NCBI RefSeq assembly: GCF_947501785.1
Contig: NZ_CANMXB010000001.1
Location: forward strand, 3,228,501 to 3,292,500
Origin: an uncultured Litoreibacter sp.
GTDB taxonomy: Bacteria > Pseudomonadota > Alphaproteobacteria > Rhodobacterales > Rhodobacteraceae
Direction: 5' to 3'
Length of the DNA: 64,000 nt
The notes below the pieces were generated by a model, which saw nothing but the letters and a program-made list of their open reading frames with translations, searched no databases and was not told the DNA's origin. The position numbers and the translations under genes were made by a program. Each line of letters starts with the position of its first letter. The stretch's first letter is position 1. This document shows positions 1-8,662 of this stretch, piece after piece.

Positions 1-980
<980 letters not shown>

Positions 981-1029
981 AGAATTGTGCGCGTATCCGC
1001 GCGTTTGATGCCTCAGACCCCCTCCTGAC

Positions 1030-1049
1030 CTCCCCCGGTTTCGGGGGAG
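1030..1049 (+). terminator. Hairpin downstream of gyrB, without a U-tract
   Basis: CTCCCCCG and CGGGGGAG form a perfect 8-bp stem with a GTTT loop 50 bases after the gyrB stop. No run of T follows on either strand. It may stabilise or attenuate the gyrB transcript but is not a canonical Rho-independent terminator. Confidence 0.35.
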
Positions 1050-1110
1050 AGAGCCCATTGGCGGGCCTACCCCGTAATATCCGTGTTAGTGATTGGCGCT
1101 GGCGGTGGAT

Positions 1111-1143
1111 GCCTCCGGCGGGCATATTTGGGCCAAGATGAAA
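1111..1143 (+). repeat. Copy of dispersed intergenic repeat
   Basis: GCCTCCGGCGGGCATATTTG followed by GGCCAAGATGAAA resembles other intergenic copies here: 24379-24399 and 24451-24471 (inverted pair), 29716-29738 and 45037-45059. The common core is a TATTT(TT)GCCAA(G/A)A(T/C)GAAG-like string, often preceded by CCTCCGGCGGG. I recall similar strings in other Rhodobacterales genomes, but this was not checked. Confidence 0.5.
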
Positions 1144-1157
1144 CTGGGGTGAGCACT

Positions 1158-2312
1158 GTGATTGAGACCGACATTCTGATTGTGGGTGGTGGCCCGGCAG
1201 GGCTGTCCGTGTCGGCGCATCTGTCAGGCCTGACCTCAGTCGTGGTGCATCAGGACCGCGAGATCGGCAAGCCGGTGCGCACCTCAGGCGGGTCCTGGCT
1301 GGCAGATGCGCAGAGGTTAGGTATCCCCGAAGACCTGTACCAGCGCGTTGACCGGCTGGATGTGTATTCGGACACGCGCAAGATCGCGTTGGATATCACG
1401 GACGCGCCTGGCGTGGTGTTCGATATTACCAATTTGTATCAATGGCTTGCCTCTCAAGCGACGTCAGAGATCCATTGTGCCACCAAGTTTTTGCGCACCG
1501 AGAAGGTCGCGAATGGCTACCTGTCCACCGTGCGCACGGCGGGCAAGGGAGAGTGGCAGATCAAGTCGCGCCAGATTGTCGACGCATCGGGTTGGCACTG
1601 TACTGTGCTGGAAAGCCTTGGGCTAAACACACGGCCCGCCCGCGAAGGGGTGGGCATCGAATATGAATATCCTGTCGACGATTTGGACATGAACCGCGCG
1701 ATCCTGTTTTTTGGCTCCTTCGCGCTGGCGGGTTACGGCTGGGCCTTCCCCACCAATTACGGAACGGTCCGGCTTGGGGTTGGGGTGGTCAGCGCGGCCT
1801 CGGAGCAGAGCTTGCGGGAGATGATGAACGCGCTTTTGGCATCGGACCTGCTAAAGCGCATGGGTATTCCGGCTCCTGAAGGCGAGCATGTGAACGCCGG
1901 CACGATCCCGTCGGTCGCTTATGAAAAGACGCTTGTGTACGGCGACGTGGTGCGGGTGGGTGACAGCGCAAATATGGCGACCCCGACCCTGGGCGAGGGG
2001 TTGCGCATCTGCATCGAACAAGGGCGACTGTTGGGGGACGCGTTGTCCAAGCAGACACCTAGGGCGCTGAAAGCGTGGGAGCGGCAGGCCAACGGCAAGC
2101 TGGCGCTGAAATACCGGGTTGGCTTCTGGGTCAATCAGGCCGCGACGCAATATACGCCCGCCCAGTGGGAACGATCCTTGCGGCGCATGGAGAAGCTGCC
2201 GCCGGCCGAGTTGGTCGAGTATTTCAAGAATGATTTCACCACCAGCATGATTGTGCGCCGCGTGGCGCTGCTGGTCTGGCGGAAGTTGAAGGACCGGGTG
2301 TTCAGAGCTTAG
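1158..2312 (+). CDS. FAD-dependent oxidoreductase of the geranylgeranyl-reductase type
   Basis: About 384 residues. An N-terminal dinucleotide-binding motif, [17 protein letters not shown], is followed about 270 residues later by the second FAD motif [18 protein letters not shown]. This two-motif arrangement is typical of the geranylgeranyl reductase/PHBH-like superfamily, whose members reduce isoprenoid double bonds or hydroxylate aromatic rings. The substrate cannot be told from sequence. The GTG at 1158 is preferred because GGGGTGAG lies just upstream; an in-frame GTG at 1149 is possible. The 3' end overlaps the converging arsH gene by 11 bp. No neighbour indicates a pathway. Confidence 0.75.
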   Translation: MIETDILIVGGGPAGLSVSAHLSGLTSVVVHQDREIGKPVRTSGGSWLADAQRLGIPEDLYQRVDRLDVYSDTRKIALDITDAPGVVFDITNLYQWLASQATSEIHCATKFLRTEKVANGYLSTVRTAGKGEWQIKSRQIVDASGWHCTVLESLGLNTRPAREGVGIEYEYPVDDLDMNRAILFFGSFALAGYGWAFPTNYGTVRLGVGVVSAASEQSLREMMNALLASDLLKRMGIPAPEGEHVNAGTIPSVAYEKTLVYGDVVRVGDSANMATPTLGEGLRICIEQGRLLGDALSKQTPRALKAWERQANGKLALKYRVGFWVNQAATQYTPAQWERSLRRMEKLPPAELVEYFKNDFTTSMIVRRVALLVWRKLKDRVFRA

Positions 2313-2991
2313 GTTGGTTGACCCGTTTTGAGAGTTTTTCAGCGGATTCGACGCGTTCCGAATAGCGGTCGACGAGGTCTTCCTTGATGTCGCGGGTGAG
2401 CAAGGTGAAGCGCATCAGCTCCTCCATCACATCGACCATGCGGTTGTAATAGGGCGAGGGGCGCATGCGGCCTTTGGGGAATTCGTCCCATGCCTTTGGG
2501 GTGGAGAACTGGTTTGGGATGGTGAGTAGGCGCATCCACCGGCCCAGGATACGCAGCTGGTTAACCGTGTTGAAGGATTGGCTGCCGCCATTGACCTGGC
2601 CGATGGCCAGCGTCTTACCTTGGGTTGGGCGAACGCCACCCATAGAGAGCGGGATCCAGTCGATCTGCGCCTTCATGATGCCAGTCATCGCCCCGTGGCG
2701 TTCGGGGCTGACCCAGACCATGCCGTCGCAGTTTGTGACCTTTTCGCGGAGTTCTGCCACTTTCGGGTGTTTCTCGTCCGTGCTGTCATCGGGCAGGGGC
2801 AGGCCGGAGGGATTGAACGTGTCGGTTTCCGCGCCGAGCATTTGCAAAATACGGGCGCATTCCTCGGACGCCATGCGGGAATAGGAATATTCGCGCAGCG
2901 AGCCGTACAGCATCAGGATTTTCGGGGCCGGGCCTTCGAAAGGGACCGCGTGGAACTGCGCCTCGTGGATGTTGGGCGTGCTGTTATCCAA
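2302..2991 (-). CDS. arsH: ArsH-like NADPH-dependent FMN reductase
   Basis: 229 residues from a TTG start at 2991. No ATG occurs near the N-terminus in this frame, and GGGGAAAAGCACC precedes the TTG. The flavodoxin-like fold is marked by [15 protein letters not shown] near residue 40 and [18 protein letters not shown] in the middle. The extended N-terminus and the C-terminal helix fit ArsH, which reduces quinones and azo compounds and in some hosts oxidises trivalent organoarsenicals. No arsR, arsB or arsC gene is nearby, so an arsenic role is not supported by context. The start overlaps the trhO stop by 8 bp, so the two are probably co-translated. A general flavin reductase role is equally possible. 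Confidence 0.8.
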   Translation of the reverse strand: MDNSTPNIHEAQFHAVPFEGPAPKILMLYGSLREYSYSRMASEECARILQMLGAETDTFNPSGLPLPDDSTDEKHPKVAELREKVTNCDGMVWVSPERHGAMTGIMKAQIDWIPLSMGGVRPTQGKTLAIGQVNGGSQSFNTVNQLRILGRWMRLLTIPNQFSTPKAWDEFPKGRMRPSPYYNRMVDVMEELMRFTLLTRDIKEDLVDRYSERVESAEKLSKRVNQPKL

Positions 2992-3883
2992 GGTGCTTTT
3001 CCCCGCGCTGATGGGCCAGCACGATCTGCTTTTGGCGGTCGCGGAAGCGGGCTTTGTCCTTGTCTGACGTCTCGTCAATGCAGAGGTGGCAGGTGACGCC
3101 GGCCTCGTATTCGGGGCGTTTGATGTCCTCGGGTTGCAGGGGGCGCCGGCAGGCGTAGCAGAGTTTGTGCGAGCCTTCTTTCAGCCCGTGCCCGACGGAG
3201 ACGCGGCCGTCGAAGACGAAGCATTCGCCGTCCCAAGTGGATTGACCTTCGGGGATGCGTTCGAGGTATTTCAGGATACCGCCCTTGAGGTGGAAGACCT
3301 CTTCCACGCCTTGGCCCAGCAGGTAGTTGGTGGATTTTTCGCAGCGGATGCCGCCGGTGCAGAACATGGCGACGCGTTTGTTGTGGAAGCGGTCTTTGTT
3401 GGCTTCCCACCATGCGGGGAATTCGCCGAAGGACTTGGTTTCGGGGTCGATGGCGTTTTTGAAGGTGCCGATGGCGACCTCGTAATCATTGCGTGTGTCG
3501 ATGACGGCGACGTCGTCTTGCGCGATCAGGTCGTTCCAGTCTTCGGGTTCGACGTAGTGGCCGGTTCCGGCCAACGGGTCGACATCGGGCTGGCCCATAG
3601 TGACGATCTCGCGTTTCAGACGGACCTTCATGCGGTTGAAGGGGGCCTCGGAGGCGTGGGATTCTTTGTGTTCCAGGGTTTCGCAGCCGGGGAGTTGGCG
3701 GAGATGCCGCAGCAGCGCGTCAATGCCCGCGCGGGTGCCTGCGACGGTGCCATTGATGCCCTCACGCGCGACCAGCAGCGTGCCCTTGGTGTTGTGGTCG
3801 TCGCAGATTTTGGCGATTGCGGGGCGCAGCGCGTCGGGATCATCGAAACGCGTGAAGTGGTAGAGGGCGACGACAATGTACAT
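2984..3883 (-). CDS. trhO: tRNA uridine-34 5-hydroxylase (rhodanese family, TrhO/YceA)
   Basis: 299 residues from the ATG at 3883. It has the TrhO layout: an N-terminal acylphosphatase-like domain (about 1-95), a rhodanese domain (about 115-220) with the active loop [10 protein letters not shown] and catalytic Cys175, and a C-terminal Cys-rich region with CYAC and CHLC pairs that can bind metal. TrhO hydroxylates uridine at tRNA position 34 using O2 and prephenate-independent chemistry, a step toward 5-methoxyuridine and related wobble modifications. It is the upstream gene of a two-gene minus-strand unit with arsH and is divergent from pncA, with 81 bp between the starts. Confidence 0.9.
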   Translation of the reverse strand: MYIVVALYHFTRFDDPDALRPAIAKICDDHNTKGTLLVAREGINGTVAGTRAGIDALLRHLRQLPGCETLEHKESHASEAPFNRMKVRLKREIVTMGQPDVDPLAGTGHYVEPEDWNDLIAQDDVAVIDTRNDYEVAIGTFKNAIDPETKSFGEFPAWWEANKDRFHNKRVAMFCTGGIRCEKSTNYLLGQGVEEVFHLKGGILKYLERIPEGQSTWDGECFVFDGRVSVGHGLKEGSHKLCYACRRPLQPEDIKRPEYEAGVTCHLCIDETSDKDKARFRDRQKQIVLAHQRGEKHLG

Positions 3884-3964
3884 GGGGGTCGAGATACGAG
3901 CCTTGCGCGTTGCATTCAAGGGGGGCTGCGCGTAGCAATTTGGGGGACTTATGGGAGATGGCGC

Positions 3965-4567
3965 ATGCGTGACGCGGATGAGGCGTTGATTGTGATCGAC
4001 GTGCAGAACGATTTCTGCCCGGGCGGGCGGCTGGCCGTAACAGGCGGCGACGAGATTGTGGGCGGGATCAACGCGTTTATGGATGAGTTTGGCGTGGTGG
4101 TGCTGACGCAGGATTGGCACCCGGCAGGGCATTCGTCCTTTGCCTCGTCGCATCGGGCAGAGCCGTTTTCTGTGACGCAGATGCAGTATGGGCCGCAGGT
4201 CTTGTGGCCGGATCATTGTGTGCAGGGGTCCGAGGGGTCCGCGTTTCATCCTTCGCTGCGCGTTGACCGGGCGCAGATGATCGTGCGCAAGGGATTTAGG
4301 GCAGAGGTGGACAGCTATTCGGCGTTTTTCGAGAATGACCATGTGACACCCACGGGGCTGGGCGGCTATTTGTCCGAGCGGGGTGTGAAGCGGCTGACCA
4401 TGGTGGGGTTGGCCACGGATTATTGCGTCAACTTTTCCGCGGTAGACGCGGCAAAACTGGGGTTTGACGTGGTGGTGGAGACCGCCTTGTGCCGGGCCAT
4501 TGCAGATGACAGTCTGGCCGAGGCCATGAACGGCATGGCGGCGGCTGGAGTGTCGGTAAATGGTTGA
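3965..4567 (+). CDS. pncA: Nicotinamidase
   Basis: 200 residues, the usual PncA length. The isochorismatase-fold catalytic triad can be assigned as Asp12 (VIDVQNDF), Lys109 (IVRKGF) and Cys154 (ATDYCVNF). Metal ligands are suggested by the DWHP motif at Asp50/His52. The enzyme hydrolyses nicotinamide to nicotinate for NAD salvage. The 3' end overlaps the ATG of pncB by 8 bp, so the two consecutive steps of the Preiss-Handler salvage route are translationally coupled. The frame remains open far upstream, but that extension is antisense to trhO and was not used. Confidence 0.93.
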   Translation: MRDADEALIVIDVQNDFCPGGRLAVTGGDEIVGGINAFMDEFGVVVLTQDWHPAGHSSFASSHRAEPFSVTQMQYGPQVLWPDHCVQGSEGSAFHPSLRVDRAQMIVRKGFRAEVDSYSAFFENDHVTPTGLGGYLSERGVKRLTMVGLATDYCVNFSAVDAAKLGFDVVVETALCRAIADDSLAEAMNGMAAAGVSVNG

Positions 4568-5852
4568 TATCGCGACACGAGTTTACAACCACAAGTGGAA
4601 GATCGACCCGATTGTGCGATCTCTGATCGACACGGATTTCTACAAGCTGCTGATGTGCCAGTCGGTGTTTCGCAACAAACGGGACACCCACGTGACCTTC
4701 TCGTTGATCAATCGCTCAAAAGACATTCGGCTGGCCGAAATTGTGGATGAGGGGGAGCTGCGCGAGCAGCTGGACCATGTGCGATCCCTGTCGCTGTCGC
4801 GGGGGGAGAGCACCTTTCTGCGGGGCAATACATTTTACGGCAAGCGGCAGATGTTCCGACCCGATTTCATGGAGTGGTTCGAAGGCTTCCGCATGCCCGC
4901 CTACCATCTGGAGAAGCGCGATGGGCAGTATGAGCTGACCTTTGAGGGCAAATGGCCGGAGGTGATGCTGTGGGAAATTCCGGCGCTGGCGATCTTGATG
5001 GAATTGCGGTCCCGGGCGGTGCTGAAGGGGATGGGCCGGTTTGAGCTGCAAGTGCTTTATGCCCGCGCGATGACCAAGGTTTGGGAAAAGGTTGAGGCAT
5101 TGCAACCGGTTGACGGGCTGCGGCTGGCGGATTTTGGCACGCGGCGCCGGCACAGTTTCATGTGGCAGGATTGGTGCGTGCAAGCGATGCAGGAGGGGCT
5201 GGGTGACAAGTTCGTTGGCACCTCCAACTGCCTGATCGCCATGCGGCGCGAGGTGGAAGCGATTGGCACCAACGCGCATGAATTGCCGATGGTCTATTCC
5301 GCATTGGCCGGGGATGACGACGCGTTGAAACAGGCCCCTTACGACGTGCTGGCGGACTGGCATGAGGAACATGAGGGCAATCTGCGGATCATTTTGCCCG
5401 ATACCTACGGGTCGGAAGGGTTTTTGCGGGATGCGCCGGACTGGCTTGCGGGCTGGACAGGGATACGGATTGATTCAGGGGACCCGGCGGCGGGCGCAGA
5501 GATGGCGATCAACTGGTGGCAATCGCGCGGTGAAGACCCGCGCGAGAAACTGGTGATCTTCTCTGACGGGCTGGACGTGGGGAAAATCATCGAATTGCAG
5601 GCGCAGTTCAAAGGCCGCGTGCGGGTGTCCTTTGGTTGGGGCACGATGCTGACCAATGATTTCCGCGGACTGGTACCCGATGACCGCCTGAAAGCCTTTT
5701 CATTGGTATGTAAAGCCGTAGAGGCCGACGGCAAGCCGACGGTGAAGCTGTCGGACAATCCGAACAAGGCCATGGGACCGGCATTGGAGATTGAGCGCTA
5801 CAAACGGGTGTTCAATGTCGGCGCGCAGGCGGAGATGGACGTGGTGGTTTGA
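4560..5852 (+). CDS. pncB: Nicotinate phosphoribosyltransferase
   Basis: 430 residues, full length for the family. It opens with the conserved SLIDTDFYKLLMCQSVF segment. RRHSF in the middle holds the regulatory histidine that is phosphorylated in the family, and the phosphoribosyl-binding region IRIDSGDP and KLVIFSDGLD follow. It makes nicotinate mononucleotide from nicotinate and PRPP, coupled to ATP hydrolysis. It is coupled to pncA by an 8-bp overlap and is followed by a double hairpin that could end the transcript. Confidence 0.95.
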   Translation: MVDIATRVYNHKWKIDPIVRSLIDTDFYKLLMCQSVFRNKRDTHVTFSLINRSKDIRLAEIVDEGELREQLDHVRSLSLSRGESTFLRGNTFYGKRQMFRPDFMEWFEGFRMPAYHLEKRDGQYELTFEGKWPEVMLWEIPALAILMELRSRAVLKGMGRFELQVLYARAMTKVWEKVEALQPVDGLRLADFGTRRRHSFMWQDWCVQAMQEGLGDKFVGTSNCLIAMRREVEAIGTNAHELPMVYSALAGDDDALKQAPYDVLADWHEEHEGNLRIILPDTYGSEGFLRDAPDWLAGWTGIRIDSGDPAAGAEMAINWWQSRGEDPREKLVIFSDGLDVGKIIELQAQFKGRVRVSFGWGTMLTNDFRGLVPDDRLKAFSLVCKAVEADGKPTVKLSDNPNKAMGPALEIERYKRVFNVGAQAEMDVVV

Positions 5853-5858
5853 ACGGGC

Positions 5859-5906
5859 AAGACTTTTGAAAAAAGTCTTCAGAAAAACTCTTCGAGGAAG
5901 AGTTTT
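5859..5906. repeat. Tandem double-hairpin element, three-nucleotide loops
   Basis: Two perfect inverted repeats lie 4 nt apart just after pncB. The first is AAGACTTTT-GAA-AAAAGTCTT (5859-5879). The second is AAAACTCTTC-GAG-GAAGAGTTTT (5884-5906). Each has a 3-nt loop. The second ends in TTTT on the plus strand, and both arms begin with A-runs that read as T-runs on the minus strand. It could therefore act as a bidirectional terminator between the converging pncB and kinase genes. The same architecture with different sequence occurs at 62663-62733. Confidence 0.7.
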
Positions 5907-5927
5907 GCGCCGCGCGCGCGGATATTT

Positions 5928-6869
5928 TCAAACATGGGAAGTCAGGTAGCGTCTCGCGCAGGTGAGGGCGCGCTCTGCGTAGAAGCGTTGGCGGGGGTCG
6001 GAGGCCTCGGCACGGGAGATGATCCAGCCGCATGACGCCATGGCGCGGAGCATGATGAAGAGCGGCATGAGTTCGGTGCTGCAGCCGTAACCCTTGCACA
6101 GCGCATGCGTGATGTCAGAGAGTTTGGCATGTTCGGCATGCTGGATCAGGGCGGTGCCAAGATCGTAGAGCCTATAGCCAACCGCACTGTCATCAAAGTC
6201 GATGATATGCAGACCCGACGCATTTTGCAGGACGTTTTCCTGTAACAGATCGGCATGGATGAGACCTTCGTCCAAGCCTTTGATTTCAAACAATTGCTGC
6301 GCAGCATTCTTGCGGGCCATTTGCAGCAAATCCCGCTCCGCTTTGGTCAGAGCGGGGTTGGTCCAGAACCGGCCCCAATGCGGATCTGCGCCGAGCAGCG
6401 CATCTACATTCCACGCGGGCCGCGCAATGCCGGTGGTGTCGATCAGGTCAGTGGCCCGGTGCATCTTCGCGATGAGATGGCCGAGATGCTGATACAACGC
6501 CAATTGCTTTTCGAACGTGCCTTCAAACGGCTTTCCATTTGCGCCAATCGGCGTTGCGTTGATCCAGCGGACCATGGAGGCGGTGCGCCCAGTGCTGAGC
6601 GTAACGGTAAGCGCGCCTGTCTCCGTACGCAGCGGCTCGGGACAGGGGAACGCATGAAAGCGCGCAAGCTCTTCGGTCCAGCGCAGCTCGGACGAGATGA
6701 AATCCACGGATTGATAGCCCTGACGATGCAGCCTGAGCGCGGCGCGGCCGCCGGTTTCCAAGGTCAGATCGAAAACCGCATTTTCCCGGTCGCGCACCAG
6801 TTTTGGCGGGGCCGTCAGCGCGCCCCAATGTGCCGCCGCCTCATGCGCCAAGGCCAGGGCGTCAGTCAT
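5928..6869 (-). CDS. APH-family small-molecule kinase, partner of the adjacent phospho-lyase
   Basis: 313 residues with the aminoglycoside phosphotransferase/choline kinase fold. Visible motifs are the catalytic loop LIHADLLQENVL (HxDxxxxN) and the metal-binding IIDFDDSAVG. The ATG at 6869 overlaps the stop of the upstream aminotransferase by 8 bp; an alternative ATG lies at 6881. In animals, hydroxylysine kinase belongs to this family and acts before a class III aminotransferase-fold phospho-lyase. The same pairing here suggests phosphorylation of an amino alcohol such as hydroxylysine or ethanolamine. Substrate is inferred from context only. Homoserine kinase-like activity (ThrB type) is the main alternative. 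Confidence 0.75.
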   Translation of the reverse strand: MTDALALAHEAAAHWGALTAPPKLVRDRENAVFDLTLETGGRAALRLHRQGYQSVDFISSELRWTEELARFHAFPCPEPLRTETGALTVTLSTGRTASMVRWINATPIGANGKPFEGTFEKQLALYQHLGHLIAKMHRATDLIDTTGIARPAWNVDALLGADPHWGRFWTNPALTKAERDLLQMARKNAAQQLFEIKGLDEGLIHADLLQENVLQNASGLHIIDFDDSAVGYRLYDLGTALIQHAEHAKLSDITHALCKGYGCSTELMPLFIMLRAMASCGWIISRAEASDPRQRFYAERALTCARRYLTSHV

Positions 6870-8133
6870 AGGGCGTGTCATCAAGCACTTGCTCCAGCGT
6901 GTCGATGGCCAGATTGGCATGGTCGATGCCAAATGGCATAGGCGGGCGCATTTTCAATGTGTTCATCTCACGCCCTATGCGGTTCATCAACACGCCGTTT
7001 GCCAGCATGCCTTCGACCACCTGCGCCGCAAAACCGGTCGCGGGGCTGCCGTCCCGATGCGCAAACTCGACGCCGAAGAACAGCCCGGCACCACGCGCCT
7101 CCGCCTTCAGGGGGTGGTCGATGGCGTGCAACCGCGTCAGTGCGTGCTGACCAACTATCGCGGCGTTTTGCTGCAAATTGTCCTGCTCGATCACATCGAG
7201 CGTCGCCATGGCTGCGGCGCAGCTGACCGGATTGCCGCCAAACGTGTTGAAATAGCCAAACGCCTCGCGAAACGCGGTCATGATGTCGGGGCGGGCGATG
7301 GTAGCGGCACATGGGTGCCCGTTGGCCATTGGCTTGCCGATGGTGACCACGTCGGGTGCGAAGCCCAGCCATTCGTGGCCCCAGAAATGCGAGCCGAGCC
7401 TGCCGAAACCGGGCTGCACCTCGTCGCACAGGATGAGACCGCCAGCACGCCGGACAGCGTCGGTCGTGGGATCCAGAAACCCGGGCGCGACCGTAGGTAT
7501 GCCCTCATTGGCGAAGCTGGGGCAGAGCATAATGCCGGCAAAGCCGTGACCGGCCCGTTCCAGCTCGTCGATAGCGCGGGCCACGTTTTCAGCAAAGGCC
7601 TGCGGCTGTGCGTCCAGGGTTCCGCTGACCGGGGCGAGCGAGTTTGGCGCGGGGACCAGCCGAATATTGCCCGGGTAGCCCCCAATGGGCGGCCTCCGGG
7701 TCGACAGCTGCGAGGTCGCCGCGGTGTTGCCATGATAGGTGTTGTCTGTGGCAATGATGCCTGTCTTGCCTGTGACCGAATGGGCCATGCGCAGCGCAAT
7801 GTCATTTGCCTCCGACCCCGTGCAGACCATGATGAGTTGGCTCAGATCGTGATTCAGCGTTGCCGTCAGCCGGTCGCCGTAGTCCAAAATGCCCTCATGC
7901 AGATAGCGGGTGTGGGTGTTCAGCGTGCTGGCTTGGCGTGCGATCGCCTCGACCACATGCGGATGGCAATGCCCGACATGGGGGACATTGTTGTAGCAAT
8001 CGAGATATTTGCGCCCATCCGCATCCCACAACCAGACCCCTTCGCCGCGCACCAGATGCACCGGGTTCTCGTAGAATGTGGGCAGGTTCGGGCCGAGCCG
8101 GTTGGCCCGGCGGGCCAGCAGGTCAGTCGTCAT
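6862..8133 (-). CDS. Class III aminotransferase-fold PLP enzyme, probable amino-alcohol-phosphate phospho-lyase
   Basis: 423 residues, a complete fold-type I PLP enzyme. It has the phosphate-binding CTGSEAND segment, the CDEVQPGFGR motif with the PLP aspartate, and the internal aldimine lysine as Lys267 in VTIGKPMANGHP. The LCDEVQPGFGRLG and ATDNTYHGNT motifs resemble the AGXT2L group, which cleaves ethanolamine phosphate or 5-phosphohydroxylysine, rather than ornithine or GABA aminotransferases. It sits between arfB (11-bp overlap) and the APH-family kinase (8-bp overlap) in one minus-strand operon. The phospho-lyase role is inferred from the kinase pairing; an ordinary omega-aminotransferase remains possible. 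Confidence 0.75.
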   Translation of the reverse strand: MTTDLLARRANRLGPNLPTFYENPVHLVRGEGVWLWDADGRKYLDCYNNVPHVGHCHPHVVEAIARQASTLNTHTRYLHEGILDYGDRLTATLNHDLSQLIMVCTGSEANDIALRMAHSVTGKTGIIATDNTYHGNTAATSQLSTRRPPIGGYPGNIRLVPAPNSLAPVSGTLDAQPQAFAENVARAIDELERAGHGFAGIMLCPSFANEGIPTVAPGFLDPTTDAVRRAGGLILCDEVQPGFGRLGSHFWGHEWLGFAPDVVTIGKPMANGHPCAATIARPDIMTAFREAFGYFNTFGGNPVSCAAAMATLDVIEQDNLQQNAAIVGQHALTRLHAIDHPLKAEARGAGLFFGVEFAHRDGSPATGFAAQVVEGMLANGVLMNRIGREMNTLKMRPPMPFGIDHANLAIDTLEQVLDDTPYD

Positions 8134-8545
8134 AACTTACTTTTCCGCGCAGGTTTTTCACCTCGCCGCGCTGCTTCTTGGCGGCGATGCGGCGTTTCTT
8201 GGAACCCAAGGTTGGCCGGGTGGCGATACGCCGTTTTGGTCTTTGCAAAGCAGCAAGGATCATGTCGCGCAGCCGCGTCTCGGCCAGTTCGCGATTGCGC
8301 GCCTGGCTGCGGGTGTCCTGCACCTGGATGACCAGCGCCCCGTCATTGGTCCACTTGCGTCCAGCGATACGCCTTAGCCTGGCCTTGGCGAAAGGCGGCA
8401 GGTTGGGGGAGCGTTCCGCTTCGAATCGTAACTCGACGGCGGTGGAGACCTTGTTGACGTTTTGTCCCCCGGGGCCGGATGCGCGCACGAATTGCTCGGT
8501 TAGCTCCCAGTCCTCGATGGTGATTTGGTCGTTAATCTGGATCAT
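8123..8545 (-). CDS. arfB: Alternative ribosome-rescue factor ArfB (YaeJ)
   Basis: 140 residues, full length. The release-factor GGQ motif is at residues 26-28 (SGPGGQNVNKV), followed by the ArfB-type lysine/arginine-rich tail KKRRIAAKKQRGEVKNLRGK, which in the family enters the empty mRNA channel of stalled ribosomes. It hydrolyses peptidyl-tRNA on non-stop ribosomes and backs up tmRNA-SmpB (smpB is at 15.0 kb). The codon-recognition domains of RF1/RF2 are absent, which supports ArfB. It is the first gene of an overlapping operon with the aminotransferase and kinase, to which it has no obvious functional link. Confidence 0.93.
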   Translation of the reverse strand: MIQINDQITIEDWELTEQFVRASGPGGQNVNKVSTAVELRFEAERSPNLPPFAKARLRRIAGRKWTNDGALVIQVQDTRSQARNRELAETRLRDMILAALQRPKRRIATRPTLGSKKRRIAAKKQRGEVKNLRGKVSYDD

Positions 8546-8662
8546 GGCGCCAAGCGTAGCCGGTTTTTGTGCAAGTCAAAACGCTATCATCGTGTAACCG
8601 TTAGCAATTTCCTCACGATTTGGGCTCAGGACAGGGCGGACAACCATTTTCTGAGGATGTTG

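Noticed and set aside
3086-3964. In-frame upstream extension of pncA, nearly 300 residues
   Set aside because: It lies antisense to trhO, has no domain match, and the proper nicotinamidase start with family length is at 3965.
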